Assembly: GCA_021234155.1 (NCBI GenBank)
Contig: JAJEKV010000016.1
Coordinates: forward strand, 2,964,471 to 3,028,470
Source: Isoetes taiwanensis
Taxonomy: Eukaryota > Streptophyta > Lycopodiopsida > Isoetales > Isoetaceae
DNA: 64,000 nucleotides
Direction of reading: 5' to 3'
Shown one piece after another: positions 36,240 through 46,599 of this stretch. The stretch's first letter is position 1; every line of letters starts with the position of its first letter. The notes below the pieces were generated by a model. That model had not been told where the DNA came from. It ran no database searches and worked only from the letters and a program-made list of their open reading frames with translations. The translations under genes and the position numbers were made by a program.

Positions 36240-36405
36240 CTAGAGGTTTTGGAGCCTAGATTTCATTGTTTCTGAACTTAGAGCCTAAAGCATTCCTTTT
36301 GTGATTATATTAAGGAAAGACTTGGAGCCTAGATTTCATTGCTTTTGCGATTTTGGAGCTTAGATTTCGTTGTTTTTATGATTATATTAAGGAAAGACAA
36401 CGAAC
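36240..36405. repeat. repeated TTGGAGCCTAGATTTCATTG / GATTATATTAAGGAAAGAC units
   Basis: The two motifs alternate: GGAGC-TAGATTTC-TTG three times and GATTATATTAAGGAAAGAC twice. It is a local imperfect tandem array. Confidence 0.8.
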
Positions 36406-36710
36406 AACTGCTAATTTTATGTGCAATCATTAGCTTTTGGGCCAAGCTTAGTTCTAAAGTTAAAGATTGATCTTTTGATGTTGTATGCTTAAGGGGATAC
36501 TATAGTATAGAGGCAAATTAATTTATGTCTATAGGGAAACAATAGCTTTCGAGATATCGTGTGCAGTTCGAATCAATGCTTTGCATCTGCATTTCACTTT
36601 TACCTAAGTTAACATATTGTAAAACATTCAAAGTTAATACATTGATGATACTTTTATTAAACAATTTCAATAATGTCCATTCTTGCCAATATCAACACAT
36701 ACTATTTTGG

Positions 36711-36807
36711 AAGTTGCACATGTGGATGTTTAACCCGAGTAAAAGCACATGCCCTATTTGAAAAGTTGCACATCTGGACGTTAAAGCGGAGTAAAAGCAC
36801 ATGCCCA
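36711..36807. repeat. 52-bp tandem duplication before a Helitron end
   Basis: AAGTTGCACAT.TGGA.GTT, AA..CG.AGTAAAAGCACATGCCC occurs at 36,711 and 36,763. It ends 13 bp before the Helitron 3' hairpin region. Confidence 0.85.
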
Positions 36808-36819
36808 CCCAGGACATTA

Positions 36820-36846
36820 GCGCAACGCCGGGCACCCGTTTACTAG
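36820..36846 (+). mobile_element. Helitron 3' end, degenerate hairpin
   Basis: GGACATTAG, then GCGCAACGCCGGGC and ACCCGTTTACTAG (CTAG at 36,843-36,846) followed by T. The flanking sequence GGACATTAGC...CGTTTACTAGT is the same as at 32,458-32,495, but the left hairpin arm has lost bases (GCG instead of GCCCGGC). Element extends left; 5' end not found. Confidence 0.7.
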
Positions 36847-36993
36847 TACTGCTCTAAAATCTTTTTAAGGAAGCAATTCTGTAAGAGATGAACATGCGTT
36901 TTAGGAAAAGAACTAAAGAGGAAACTTGGCCTAGCACTCATCCACACGTTAAACGGCCGCTCCACACATCTCGCCACACGTTTTGGGGGCTCA

Positions 36994-37410
36994 TCATCTA
37001 TCTCTCTGGGGTTTCTCTGGGCTCATCATCATCTCTGGGGGCTTTGGGACTTCGAATCGTGGAGGCCGGAAAAATATAGGAGGCCGGCGAGGTATAGGGA
37101 GAGGGTATGGAGTGGGAGGTGGTGCTGGCTTGGGGAGTCTGTGACTGTAGTATTTCACACAGAAATAAATCAAGAAATAAATCCCAATAAGTAAACTAAC
37201 TGCCACTGCAACAGAGATGATTATATATTGCCAGAACGGAAGAGCTTTAGAAGAGTCATCAGTAGAAGATGATAGAGATCTACGTGATGAGTATGTTGAG
37301 CCCTTGGTTGGATCTGCCTCTGAAGTTGTGTCGAATGCATCAACGGGCAATGCTGCAGCCAAAAGTAGCCAAAAAATTATAGCTTGAAGCATAGCCATCG
37401 GTATTTTCAT
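36994..37410 (-). CDS. small type I membrane protein, signal peptide + TM + Pro-rich tail
   Basis: 138 residues from ATG at 37,410. Residues 1-25 form a signal peptide (basic start, hydrophobic IIFWLLLAAALPVDA). Residues 26-60 are a Ser/Thr/Asp-rich extracellular stalk. Residues 62-84 are a hydrophobic helix (IIISVAVAVSLLIGIYFLIYF). KYYSHR marks the cytosolic side, and residues 92-127 are proline-rich (KPAPPPTPYPLPIPRRPP and on). The frame stays open 31 codons upstream (to 37,503), but a TATTTAA box at 37,464-37,470 on this strand and the signal-peptide start favour 37,410. Predicted destination is the plasma membrane or another endomembrane, with a short ectodomain and a tail that could bind SH3-, WW- or EVH1-like partners; that is inference. 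I recognise no named family. It is the only unbroken, architecture-rich frame in the window, and lies between two inward-facing Helitron ends. Confidence 0.7.
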   Translation of the reverse strand: MKIPMAMLQAIIFWLLLAAALPVDAFDTTSEADPTKGSTYSSRRSLSSSTDDSSKALPFWQYIIISVAVAVSLLIGIYFLIYFCVKYYSHRLPKPAPPPTPYPLPIPRRPPIFFRPPRFEVPKPPEMMMSPEKPQRDR

Positions 37411-37463
37411 CTTGGAGCATGCACTGCACTGATTTGGTGAGTTCGATGTCATGACACCGCTTC

Positions 37464-37470
37464 TTAAATA
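37464..37470 (-). promoter_or_regulatory. TATA-like box for the membrane-protein gene
   Basis: On the minus strand TATTTAA lies 54 bp upstream of the chosen ATG. That would put transcription start at about 37,435 and leave a short 5' leader of about 25 bases. This supports the downstream start over the one at 37,503. Confidence 0.4.
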
Positions 37471-37744
37471 GGCTAAGAATAAAAACATTCCAGCGCGTTG
37501 CACCTGGACGGCTAAGTTGTTGCTAACAGGCTTAAGGACGGCTATCCAAGCTCCGTGCCACGAATTGTACGTGCCATTTCTAGATTCTTTCTTGTCGTGC
37601 TTGCACTGGTTTCATCGTTGTATAGAACCCACTACAATCCTACACATTTACATTGTGTTGATGCTATGCTTTAGATTGCGACGCTCATCGGCAACTGGGC
37701 CCCAAGAGTCACATTTTAGATTGTGCACGCCAAGGGCGAATGGA

Positions 37745-38040
37745 GCGGACTAGCCTTACCATTGTTCTATACTATAGACTAGCCTTACCATTGTTCTTGT
37801 TCTATGCTAGAACTCCATTCCGTTGATATCTTGAGGCCCAAACCGTAACCACACAAAGTTCGTCGAAGCTTGAGTTAGGATCTCCATTGTTTATGTTGAT
37901 GTTATGTATATGATGATGTTATAGTGATGACTAGTAACAGTGCTGGGTAAAAGTTGATAACTCGTAAATAATCATCCCGCGTATTCACTTCTGGGTAAAA
38001 GTTGATAACTCGTAAATAATCATCTTACGTATTCACTTTG
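37745..38040. repeat. small tandem duplications
   Basis: GACTAGCCTTACCATTGTTCT is duplicated at about 37,749-37,798. A 48-bp unit starting CTGGGTAAAAGTTGATAACT occurs at 37,943 and 37,991. Confidence 0.8.
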
Positions 38041-39105
38041 GAAACGTGACTCTTGAATTTGTTCACTTAAAATATGAGTACATAATAGATAGATGTTGTG
38101 CTACTCGTTTACCTCAACAGACTACACCTAAATAAATCATTAAATGTCTATTTGAATCAATAGATAATGGATGTTGTGATAATGCATGTTGTGCCAGCAT
38201 TGCTGGGCATTACTCGTGGCCATGTAGAATGAAAAATTGTAATTGATGGGATTGAATACTAAGGTCCAGAATTCACTCAATAGTAAACTATATGCTTAGA
38301 GCACAAAAGGCACCCAAAATTAAAACTCTACATGGTTTTTCCCATGGTTATAACTATAAAACCATTCTACAAAACCAATGCACAAACATGATTCCATTAT
38401 TATTTTGGCAGTTCTTCAAGAATAGACTTGCTTTGTCCACATGGTAGATTTTGAGCAAGCAAAAACAAACTCATAGACGATCAGGCCCTAGAGAAATCTA
38501 CCAGCACATTAGATACTGGCGCCTTTGTAATGGAATCTAGCAATCCATGATAGACACCAATGTGGAACTTCCTTGTTCTTTCTAGATGTGTCAAATCTAT
38601 GAAATTCCTAAGAGAAAAGAGTCCTTTTAAATATCATTAGAAACATATATTCAATTCAATTTAAGACAACCTGATATACAGTAATATAGGTGAAATCATC
38701 TATAAGAAATGGGCATCACTTGCAATATGTTGTGAAGTCAAAAGCTTTATTGCCCCATTATAGACATCCAATGTAACAACCAAACATATGAAGCAACAGA
38801 TTAAAGTGAAGAGTTGCAATTATATAATTGGGTTTTCAACTCCATGCATCACAAATCCAATTGGATAACCTGTGCAATTTACAACATGTTAAAGCCTGAA
38901 TTGAAGCTATCTTCAATGATAGAAGAAATGTCTCCAACAATTAGATTCTCAAAACATCTCATACAACATTGCCTTAAATAACCTAAAGAATCTAATAGTA
39001 AAATATAACATTTTGAACGCTAAAAAAAAAAGCAGTCAAAGGGACATTAGACTCTATTATTTGTATATTATTTGTAGGACAGTAGAATATTTGGCAAACA
39101 AAATA
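38041..39105. other. AT-rich sequence, no supported gene
   Basis: No frame over 60 codons and no recognised motif. It is downstream of the neighbouring Helitron end and appears to be host intergenic DNA. Confidence 0.5.
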
Positions 39106-39107
39106 CA

Positions 39108-39135
39108 CTAGTTATGGTGCCCGGCGTTGCCGGGC
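39108..39135 (-). mobile_element. Helitron 3' end, minus strand
   Basis: On the minus strand GCCCGGCAACGCCGGGC (39,119-39,135) is followed seven bases later by CTAG (39,108-39,111) and then T. The hairpin is identical to that at 32,465-32,481, so it is the same family in opposite orientation. The element would extend right from 39,108. The 5' end was not found. Confidence 0.75.
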
Positions 39136-39139
39136 CTAG

Positions 39140-40625
39140 TAACAATTTGAAAGGTGATTGTTTAATACCATAAAAAAGTTTGAGCATGAAAATTTGCATT
39201 TGGAAATTGCCACAAATAGACACTTAAAATGTTTATGATGTTTGTGAATCAAGAATCAAAAGAGTTTTTGAATAATGTAGTAGATAATCACCTTGACTTG
39301 AACATTTCAAGAAAAATGCTTGGTTGAACTATTGGCTCTTGAACCTTAGATAGAAAAAGATGTGATTAGTTGTGGATATACAATGTTCTCTAGATGTTGA
39401 GTACCTGAAGAGCAGGAAAAATAAAAATATAGAAGATGTATTGTGAACATGCTTATCAAACAACCGAATTTGCCTTGTTCAACATCTCCCTAAGGTTATA
39501 CACAATATGCTTTATTCTGCAATAGTGTTTCAAGTTCGGATTGAATTTAAATTGGTACTTAAGGTCCATGGATTGTTGTTTAATTGTTGACTTTGAGTAG
39601 ATGAATATCAATCGTTTGGAAAGGATGGGGCATAACGTATTTTATAGGATTGACTAAGGGGAAGCATTATCGGAGTATGGTACTTAAATTTGATAAATGT
39701 TTAGTTTTAGTGGAGTTTAAATTATATTGACTTGCATCTTTTGAATTGACGTTTTGAACACCTTTCAAACAACAACTCTTCTGCCCCTTAATTTTCCTTT
39801 TCATTTTCTTAACTTTCATGGATGAAGGCATGGTGTGAAAATATTTATAGAAGGTCAAATTTTGTCGAGGATTTGGAGACATTTCTCTAGCAAATGGCTA
39901 GTTCGGCCGCCCTAGTTGGTGCTAAAATGGGTGAAACAATAATCGTTTATCAAGATCTTGCCACATCATTCTTAGGAGCATTTTGCCACATCATTCCTGG
40001 GGTTGCCTTAGTCCATCACAATAGTGTCGATAGAGTTTGCATAGATTAGAATAAAACATGGCTAATTCTTGTCAATGCATCTCATATCTTTTCTAATTTG
40101 TACTGAAAGCATAATAATCCATACATTACTACATTACTACCACTACTGAAAATATAGGTTTTTACAAATATGTTTTAATCAATATTGAAAGACAAATATA
40201 TCATCGATGTCGTGTTGCTAGGCTCTAATCTTAATGTGCATGCATGTCAAGTATGAGATAACTTGTTTAGCAATATTCTCTAAGTAGTATATACATTTTA
40301 ACTTTTTCCACATGAAGCACATTTTGGGATAAGTTTCAAAAGCATAACGAAGAACAAACACAATAACTGATGTTCGTTCCTTCTAAAAAATTTCTCTGCA
40401 CAACTTTTGAATCCAGCCTGATATGATACTTCAATCATGCAAAAGCAACAACTCAAAGCTTCAACACAATCCAACTCATCTGTAGTCAATTATTGTAATG
40501 AGTCAGAAACAAAATACGATGATAGAGCTTAGGATAGTAACCCGTTCTCTAATTGAAGCAGGATTGAAGCTTGGGCTAGATTTGTAGGGTTCGAGATGAG
40601 AAATAAGTGGGAGCTTTGTTCTAAA
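39140..40625. other. AT-rich sequence, no supported gene
   Basis: Probably the body of the minus-strand Helitron that ends at 39,108. Frames at 39,667-39,882 and 40,298-40,489 (minus) show no recognised motif. Confidence 0.35.
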
Positions 40626-40630
40626 ACTAA

Positions 40631-41167
40631 CATTAGGGTTTTTTTGAGATTAAAAAAGGGCCTTCAAAACATGCCAACTAAGCCAAATGAAGATAAATGA
40701 ACTACCAATCGAAATCGAGTTCGATAGGGGTCCGGGGCAAAAAATCATAACTCACTCATTGGATCACATTTTCTAGATAATCGTTGATAGAAAAGTCCAA
40801 TGATCTTCGTTTAGTGCAATAGATAGATCTGTTGAGATCTTTCCAATCTTAGGTTCTTTGCACATATTTTAACTACTTATGATTGTTAAAACCCAAAAAA
40901 TATAGTTTTACCATTTTTACTATCCTACGGGGCTAAAAGATATGCAAAACCACCCAAAGGTTGGAAAGATCTCAATGAGATCTATCTATTGCACCAAACA
41001 AAAGCTCATTTGGACTTTTCTATCAACACTTCTGCTAGAAAATGTGATCCAGTGAGTTAGTTATAACCGCTTTGGTCGAATCAATTACCACCTTTTCCGA
41101 TTGGTAGTTCATATAGCTTAGTCGGCAGCCTTAGGAGGCCCTTTTAGATGTCAAAAAATCCCTAATG
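40631..41167. mobile_element. foldback (MITE-like) element, 537 bp
   Basis: The two halves are imperfect inverted repeats over more than 200 bp each. CATTAGGGTTTTTTTGA at the left end pairs with TCAAAAAATCCCTAATG at the right end (41,151-41,167). GAACTACCAATCG pairs near 40,699 and 41,105. GGATCACATTTTCTAG and TTGATAGAAAAGTCCAA on the left (40,760-40,801) pair with the right arm at 41,010-41,056, and AATAGATAGATCT pairs around 40,818 and 40,985. About 100 bp in the middle forms the loop. No clear target duplication is seen (ACTAA left, GATGA right). It is either an old foldback transposon or an inverted-repeat locus whose transcript would fold on itself. Confidence 0.85.
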
Positions 41168-41170
41168 GAT

Positions 41171-41242
41171 GATCCAAACACCCCAATAAAATAGGATTTT
41201 GCTAAGGTGATCCAAACACCCCAATAAAATAAGATTTTGCAA
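41171..41242. repeat. 38-bp tandem duplication at the foldback edge
   Basis: GATCCAAACACCCCAATAAA followed by ATA.GATTTTGC occurs at 41,171 and 41,209, immediately right of the foldback terminus. Confidence 0.9.
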
Positions 41243-41264
41243 GATTGAACTGCTGTGTAATGTG

Positions 41265-41648
41265 TCAAAGCATTGATAAATGGTAAGGACTTGACCAGAA
41301 CACCAAAATAACAGAGAGCAGGGATTTAGGAAATGAGAATAAAAGATTCATTACATCTAATATGCCATCTAACATCAAACCTGCTCCAATGGCATAGAGA
41401 ACATGAGTTAACCTCATCGCTAGTCCATGTTTAAGATTAAAATGCAACACTAAAAAGATGTTGAACCTGGGACCAAAAGGACATTGTTCTGATAAAAGTC
41501 CTGCATCCAAATTCTTCATCAAATCCATATGTTTCTTGTAATGCTCATTCAGCAATGCACGTTCTTGGATCTCAAACACAAAAGACACCATCAAGTGAGG
41601 TAAAAAATTGATCAATATATCTTCTGCCCGTCCATTCATTGTACACAA
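41265..41648 (-). pseudogene. unknown coding-like frame (possible exon)
   Basis: 127 codons with a protein-like N-terminal half (VFEIQERALLNEHYKKHMD, then LMKNLDAGLLSEQ) and a hydrophobic second half that may be intron read-through. No domain is recognised. An exon of an unplaced minus-strand gene is possible. Confidence 0.2.
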
Positions 41649-41659
41649 TCACCTCCGAA

Positions 41660-42060
41660 TCATTTTAAATTTTGTATATCTCACTATTTTATTCAGAAAA
41701 AATCAGATTAAGCCACGCAGTCATGTGGCTATATGGCACAAAAAATGCCTGTAATATTTAGAGGGCATAAAATACAATAGAATTTAGAGGATACTGAAGA
41801 CCTTAGACAGCATAAACAATTTTCTGAGACCTCTAAGCACTGTTGCTTGCTACTCCACGTATCTGAGAATATTGCATGTGAAAAGACCGAAGTTTCAGAT
41901 AACAACTCTCTAATCCATAACCCTAATATAATTTGCCTTCCAAAATATGTCACAGCTTTCATACAATCAACAAACAACGAAATCACAGAAAGCATTTCTG
42001 GGTCTAAATTAAGAATTTACCTATCTTCTTTTTTAAAATGGTAAGGCTTTGGACTTTGTG
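41660..42060. other. AT-rich sequence, no supported gene
   Basis: Minus frame 41,729-41,995 (88 codons, Cys-rich) has no recognised domain. Confidence 0.3.
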
Positions 42061-42063
42061 CCT

Positions 42064-42096
42064 GGAACGCCGCAGTGCAGACGCATGCGGCGTTCC
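42064..42096. other. 11-bp perfect hairpin
   Basis: GGAACGCCGCA (42,064-42,074) is followed after 11 bases by its exact complement TGCGGCGTTCC (42,086-42,096). It differs from the Helitron hairpin family and has no CTRR nearby. Function unknown. Confidence 0.8.
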
Positions 42097-42099
42097 CTC

Positions 42100-45045
42100 T
42101 TCCCCTCACGGCACTATTTTGAATGTGTGCGTTGTGTTTTGGAGGTCAGACCGTTCCGTCCATTTTTTCCTTATTTTTTCTTCAGCTGCTTTCGATCTTC
42201 TTTTGTTGTCGCTGGATTTGATTTGACCAATTCCTGACTGGTTCTAGCCTTGACAAGGGCCAAGTTTATAAGAAAATAACTGCCTTTTTTCTTGCTAGCA
42301 AGGTGGATATTCATCTATGTGCCAGAAGTTTTGCATCATTGGAAGGTAAAAAGATTTTATCTGAGGGGAAAAAATGCCGTTTTGCAACCATGTTTTTACC
42401 TGTCACACTTTTGCAGATAGATCTTGCGGAATGGAGGAGAGGAGTGGAGGCGTTATTTCTAAAAATCTTGCCAGATTGCTGGGTACCGGATCCTTTCTAT
42501 GCTCTTAGATTTTGAACAAGGTTAGAATGGAGGAAAAGGCTTTCGATGTCTGTTATCGGTTTGATCATACTGCATGTATGCACCTGTTTGGAATCTAATT
42601 TTGTGGGGAGAGCCGGCTACCTCCTCGGTTTCTTTGAAAGCACCCAATGGCATGGCTATGGCGAATTGAGGTAATCTATTGAGGGTCGTTTTCTCATTCA
42701 CTGTTGCATTGATCAATTTTTCTTTTCATATCTGGTAATTCTTTTACAAGTAAGCAACCTCTCGACCGTAGTTTTTTTTTTACGTAAGTCGCTATTCATT
42801 CATGCAACACAAATAAATCTACTTCAGTACACTAGGCTATCTTTATCTCTGGTATAACTGGAGCAGTGTAGACAATGGGAGATAGTACTAATGTCAAAAC
42901 TTCCAGCTATTTCTCTAACCACAATATTTAATATTTTATGCATGCTCATAGAATCCATGAGCTATAATGTAGGAAATCTCCTAGATATTTTCCTCTTTTA
43001 CATTGCTTTCATCTTTCATGAAATGCTTTTTAAGAGCAGAGTGTAAATGATTTGTAGACAAGTCTCCATATCCGTCTTCGCAGAAATCTCATTTATCCTT
43101 TTATTTTCTATTCTAGGATGTCCCAAAAGATCTTAAAGAAAGCCTTGATGGGCCATGACCATTTATAGACTTACTGCCATTACCTGATCCTCTTCATCAT
43201 GACAGGGTGAAACAATCCGCTGGCAGCAGATTAGAAGGATGTGCATACATCTCAAAGGGAAGCTCCGTTCTCGGCACAAGAGGCTTCGTTGGAGAGCTTA
43301 ATAAGAGTTCCATAAATGATGCTAGGTGCATATGTCTGGAATATGTAAGGTAAGCATGTCAAATAAATGAAATTACATGGAATCTCTCAATTTAGAGCTG
43401 ATTAGAAATACTGCCATAACTGCCATAAACAACCTCCATTTTTTGTGTGAGAGCATGTGTTGGAAAGAGAAGAGGAAGACCTGCAAATGATCTTAGGTGC
43501 ATATCTCCCAAATTGGTAGCAAAAATGCTTCAAAATAAAGAGAATGTGCTTTGGGGTAAAGGCGGGTCTAAAATATTGCATACTGGGTTATTTTACGTTT
43601 ATCGAGAAATATAGCTTTCGATGGTAAGTCCTTTTGCTTGGATAATGTATAATGCACAATGCACAAATATATGCCAATGCCTGTTAGCAATTCAAAGATC
43701 AGGCAGGAGTGAGCAATTCAAAGATCAAGCAGAGGTGTTATGTTCATAGAAATGCCATTTCCATTTGCCATTGTGATGTTCTTAATGTTTAGAGTTTTAA
43801 TGGAGTATATATTGATTTCAGAAAGAAGTAGTGTCAATAATTGTTGCTACGTGGTGAAAGGTTGCCATAATTGTGAGTGTTCATACCATTCAACACACCA
43901 TCAAATGACTTGAAATAGAGAATGTGAGCCCTTGACAATTCAAGATAGCAAGCTTATCACTTCAAACTATTGTATCTAACCCGTTGGTAACTAATTTCAA
44001 GGTTGTGTTTGTTCAATGACGATGTGTGTTTTCTGTCAACCTGAAACACAAGGTTTTAGGAATGGTATATTTAATGACCATGTTTTTTTGAGTTGGTTGA
44101 TGTCAAGGTTTAAATATTGATGTATAGCGATTGCACTGGGCTTCACAAGACCTTATATTTAAAAGAGATGCTATGCAAGAAATTAAGTTAATCTCTCTTT
44201 TCTTATTTCCATAAGACAGTCGAGGAGGTCACTCCATTATGGACTTAGATTACAATACGGTTTCTAACCTTTGACCCAACATCCAATAAAATTCAATTAA
44301 CTATTTGAAGACTTATCTTGCCCTACAAGAATAATTTACTTTTGCCTTTTTTATCCTATCTTAACAAACAATTTGGGCCTTTGGCCCAAGATTAAAATAT
44401 TGTTCTCCTTGATAAAATTCATTGAAATGTCTCTAGATTACACATGGAGGGCATACACCTATCTTTGCACACACACACTCATCATTGAAATACAAATGTA
44501 ATAGGTCATACGATGAACTTAACAAACAAAATTGACTTATTGATAAACATTATCACTTATTGATATACATTATCACTACACTCACATCATCGATTATAAT
44601 GCGAGCAAGGGTGGATTTTCATGATTATATTTCTGTCTCATCTTGATTTTCCATCTTGGTTAGGGTTTAGGATTTACAGGTTTGATTTATTATAGCATGA
44701 CTTCTCGAGAGGATGAAACATGCAACTTATAACTGACCAAACAATGAAACATAACAACCATAGTAACACATCACCGTGAATGTCTTTAGATATGGAGTCA
44801 CCACCATGCAATAAATCTATAGATTTTGAAAACAATTCCAATGGATTGAGTTGCTAGATTCTATTGTTATTAGAAATAAAAGTTTCAAGGCATAGATATA
44901 CTAAATCAACGCAATTCGAAAATAAACTATTTCATTTGATGTGGGTAAACTTAACGAAAAATAAGTCTTGATATACAATTAAACTTCATACAATATAACT
45001 CCTCAAATCACACACTTATATCACAAATTCCAAAACCCTAAGTTT
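42100..45045. other. AT-rich intergenic DNA, nothing recognised
   Basis: Only short frames (42,303-42,515 plus, 42,522-42,716 minus). A small duplication, AGCAATTCAAAGATCA-GCAG, is at 43,686-43,733, and CTTATTGATA-ACATTATCA is doubled near 44,536-44,575. No gene, RNA or mobile-element end was found. Confidence 0.4.
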
Positions 45046-45233
45046 TGATTGTTTTGTGAATCATTTGATTCAATGAATTTCAACAGGAGCGACATCATAA
45101 AGGATATAGTAATCAATCAGTTTCATCAATGGTGTATACTTGAAGTGAATGACTATTTTCCTTTCCACATCCCAGCATCGCCCGACACACATAATCAATT
45201 AAATGCATGTGTCCACATATACGAATATCCAAT

Positions 45234-45420
45234 GTCGTCGATTCGCGTAGCGAATCGGCATTCTTGCTCAAGACGAGCATGCATGCATTGCATGCGTCGC
45301 ATGCATGCATCGCATGCATTTTGGGCCGTTCGTCAGGTTGGGCGTTTGCTACTTATTGCAGAGTTCTTCATCGACGTTCATCGGCGCTTTCCTCTTCTCT
45401 CATCTTTTATTCTCTTTGAT
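45234..45420 (+). repeat. CATGCATG-rich dispersed repeat, copy 1
   Basis: The unit runs GATTCGCG, GGCATTCTTGCTCAAGACGA, then a CATGCATG-dense core (45,277-45,320), GTTGGGCG, TGCTACTTATTGCAGA, TTCTTCATCGACG and TCATCGGCGCTT. The core holds many overlapping CATGCA motifs on both strands. A second copy lies 368 bp downstream and a third, inverted, at 61,802-61,985. The multiple open frames are compositional. Confidence 0.85.
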
Positions 45421-45600
45421 TTGTTTCCGTGCGTGGGAGGGGCTTCTTCCTGCTCGGTTTGGCCAATTGGCGTTGCTTTCCCTGTTTGTCCTTTTTGCCT
45501 TTAGCCTTCATCCCGTGACCTTCGGCCCCGATCCTAGTTTGTTAAGGAAGTCCTTTGGTATTCGGGCACTTTGTTGGTTTCATGCGAATGCCGTGCAAGA

Positions 45601-45785
45601 ATGTCGCCGATTCGCGTGAGCCAAGGCATTCTTGCTCAAGACGAGCATGCATGCATTGTATGCGCCGCGATGCATGCATCACACGCTTTGGGCGTCACGT
45701 CGGGTTGGCGCTTGCTACTTATTGCAGAAGTTCTTCATCGACGTTTCATCGGCGCTTCCTCTTCTCTCTCGGCAAGACCTTATTC
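45601..45785 (+). repeat. CATGCATG-rich dispersed repeat, copy 2
   Basis: GGCATTCTTGCTCAAGACGA begins at 45,625 (45,257 in copy 1). The CATGCATG core is shorter and mutated, and the tail TTGCTACTTATTGCAGAAG, TTCTTCATCGACG, TTCATCGGCGCTTCC is conserved. TGTTGGTTTCATGCGA just upstream (about 45,574) recurs at 46,275, so the repeat unit may be longer than the core. Confidence 0.85.
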
Positions 45786-45789
45786 TCTT

Positions 45790-46560
45790 TGAACCCACCC
45801 TCCCCTTCTTTGTTTACTATATTTTGTAAGTTCTCGTTTTATCATGTTTTTCCACCCGTTGGGTGATGCTTTTTTCCACCCAATCGGGTGATGCTATTCT
45901 TTGGTATGTTTCTCGCTTGTTGTTGGTGATGTGCGTTACATGGTTGGCGAAGCCATCCGCTTTGACTTCTCCATGCGGCGGTTTTGGGGCGATTTTGGGA
46001 GCGATTCTATGCCTTACGTTTGTCAAGCCCTTGTCAAGGCTTCTCACTAGGGTTTTTCCTCAAAACCCGTAAGGGGAGGGTTTTTAATCCCTGATAAGCT
46101 TTTCTGCAGTACATCAGCCACTTATCTATTAGCATTGTATTTGTTTTTGGGGTCCAAATGTTATAATTGGATTTTCCCTTTATTTTTCGTGGGTAGTTCG
46201 CATGTGTGCGCTATCCACTGTCCACCATTGTAGAAATCTGCTGAGATGAATGAGAAGCCTATCTATCGGGCGCTTTGTTGGTTTCATGCGAGTCGCAGTG
46301 CAAGAATTTTCCAACGTAATCCAATTGGAATTGTGTACATATTGCATCTACACAAAACCAAAGTCCTATTATTAATACATTCTAAACAACTATCATTGTT
46401 AGCACCAACTAACAACCTAAACTCCATGCACTCCATGACATTTATGTGCTTCATTACATCTATACACTCTACTTCACCTATGTATCGGAGTCCATTCCAC
46501 CCTACACATCCCATTTTACCCTCTATATTTGATTATATATATACATTCCATGTGGCCACA
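45790..46560. other. intergenic DNA between the dispersed repeat and a Helitron end
   Basis: TTTTTCCACCC.TTGGGTGATGCT is doubled at 45,847-45,893. Other frames are compositional. Confidence 0.4.
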
Positions 46561-46566
46561 ACTAAT

Positions 46567-46595
46567 GCCCGGCATCGCCGGACACACGTTTCTAG
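46567..46595 (+). mobile_element. Helitron 3' end
   Basis: GCCCGGCATCGCCGGAC hairpin (one mismatched pair, 46,567-46,583), then ACACGTTT and CTAG (46,592-46,595) followed by T. Same family as at 32,494. The element extends left; 5' end not found. Confidence 0.75.
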
Positions 46596-46599
46596 TTGA

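Noticed and set aside
36495-36515. Minus-strand Helitron 5' end (TCTATACTATAGTATCC)
   Set aside because: Preceded by C and not by A on that strand, and no minus-strand 3' end was found to its left.
37750-37780. Helitron 5' end (TCTATACTATAG)
   Set aside because: It lacks a preceding A with matching element body and has no 3' end downstream on the same strand until 46,595; it lies in a small duplicated segment.
45049-45866. Cys/His-rich proteins from the CATGCATG repeat (HACMHCMR-like)
   Set aside because: The Cys/His pattern is produced by the CATGCATG DNA motif in any frame and is not a zinc finger.
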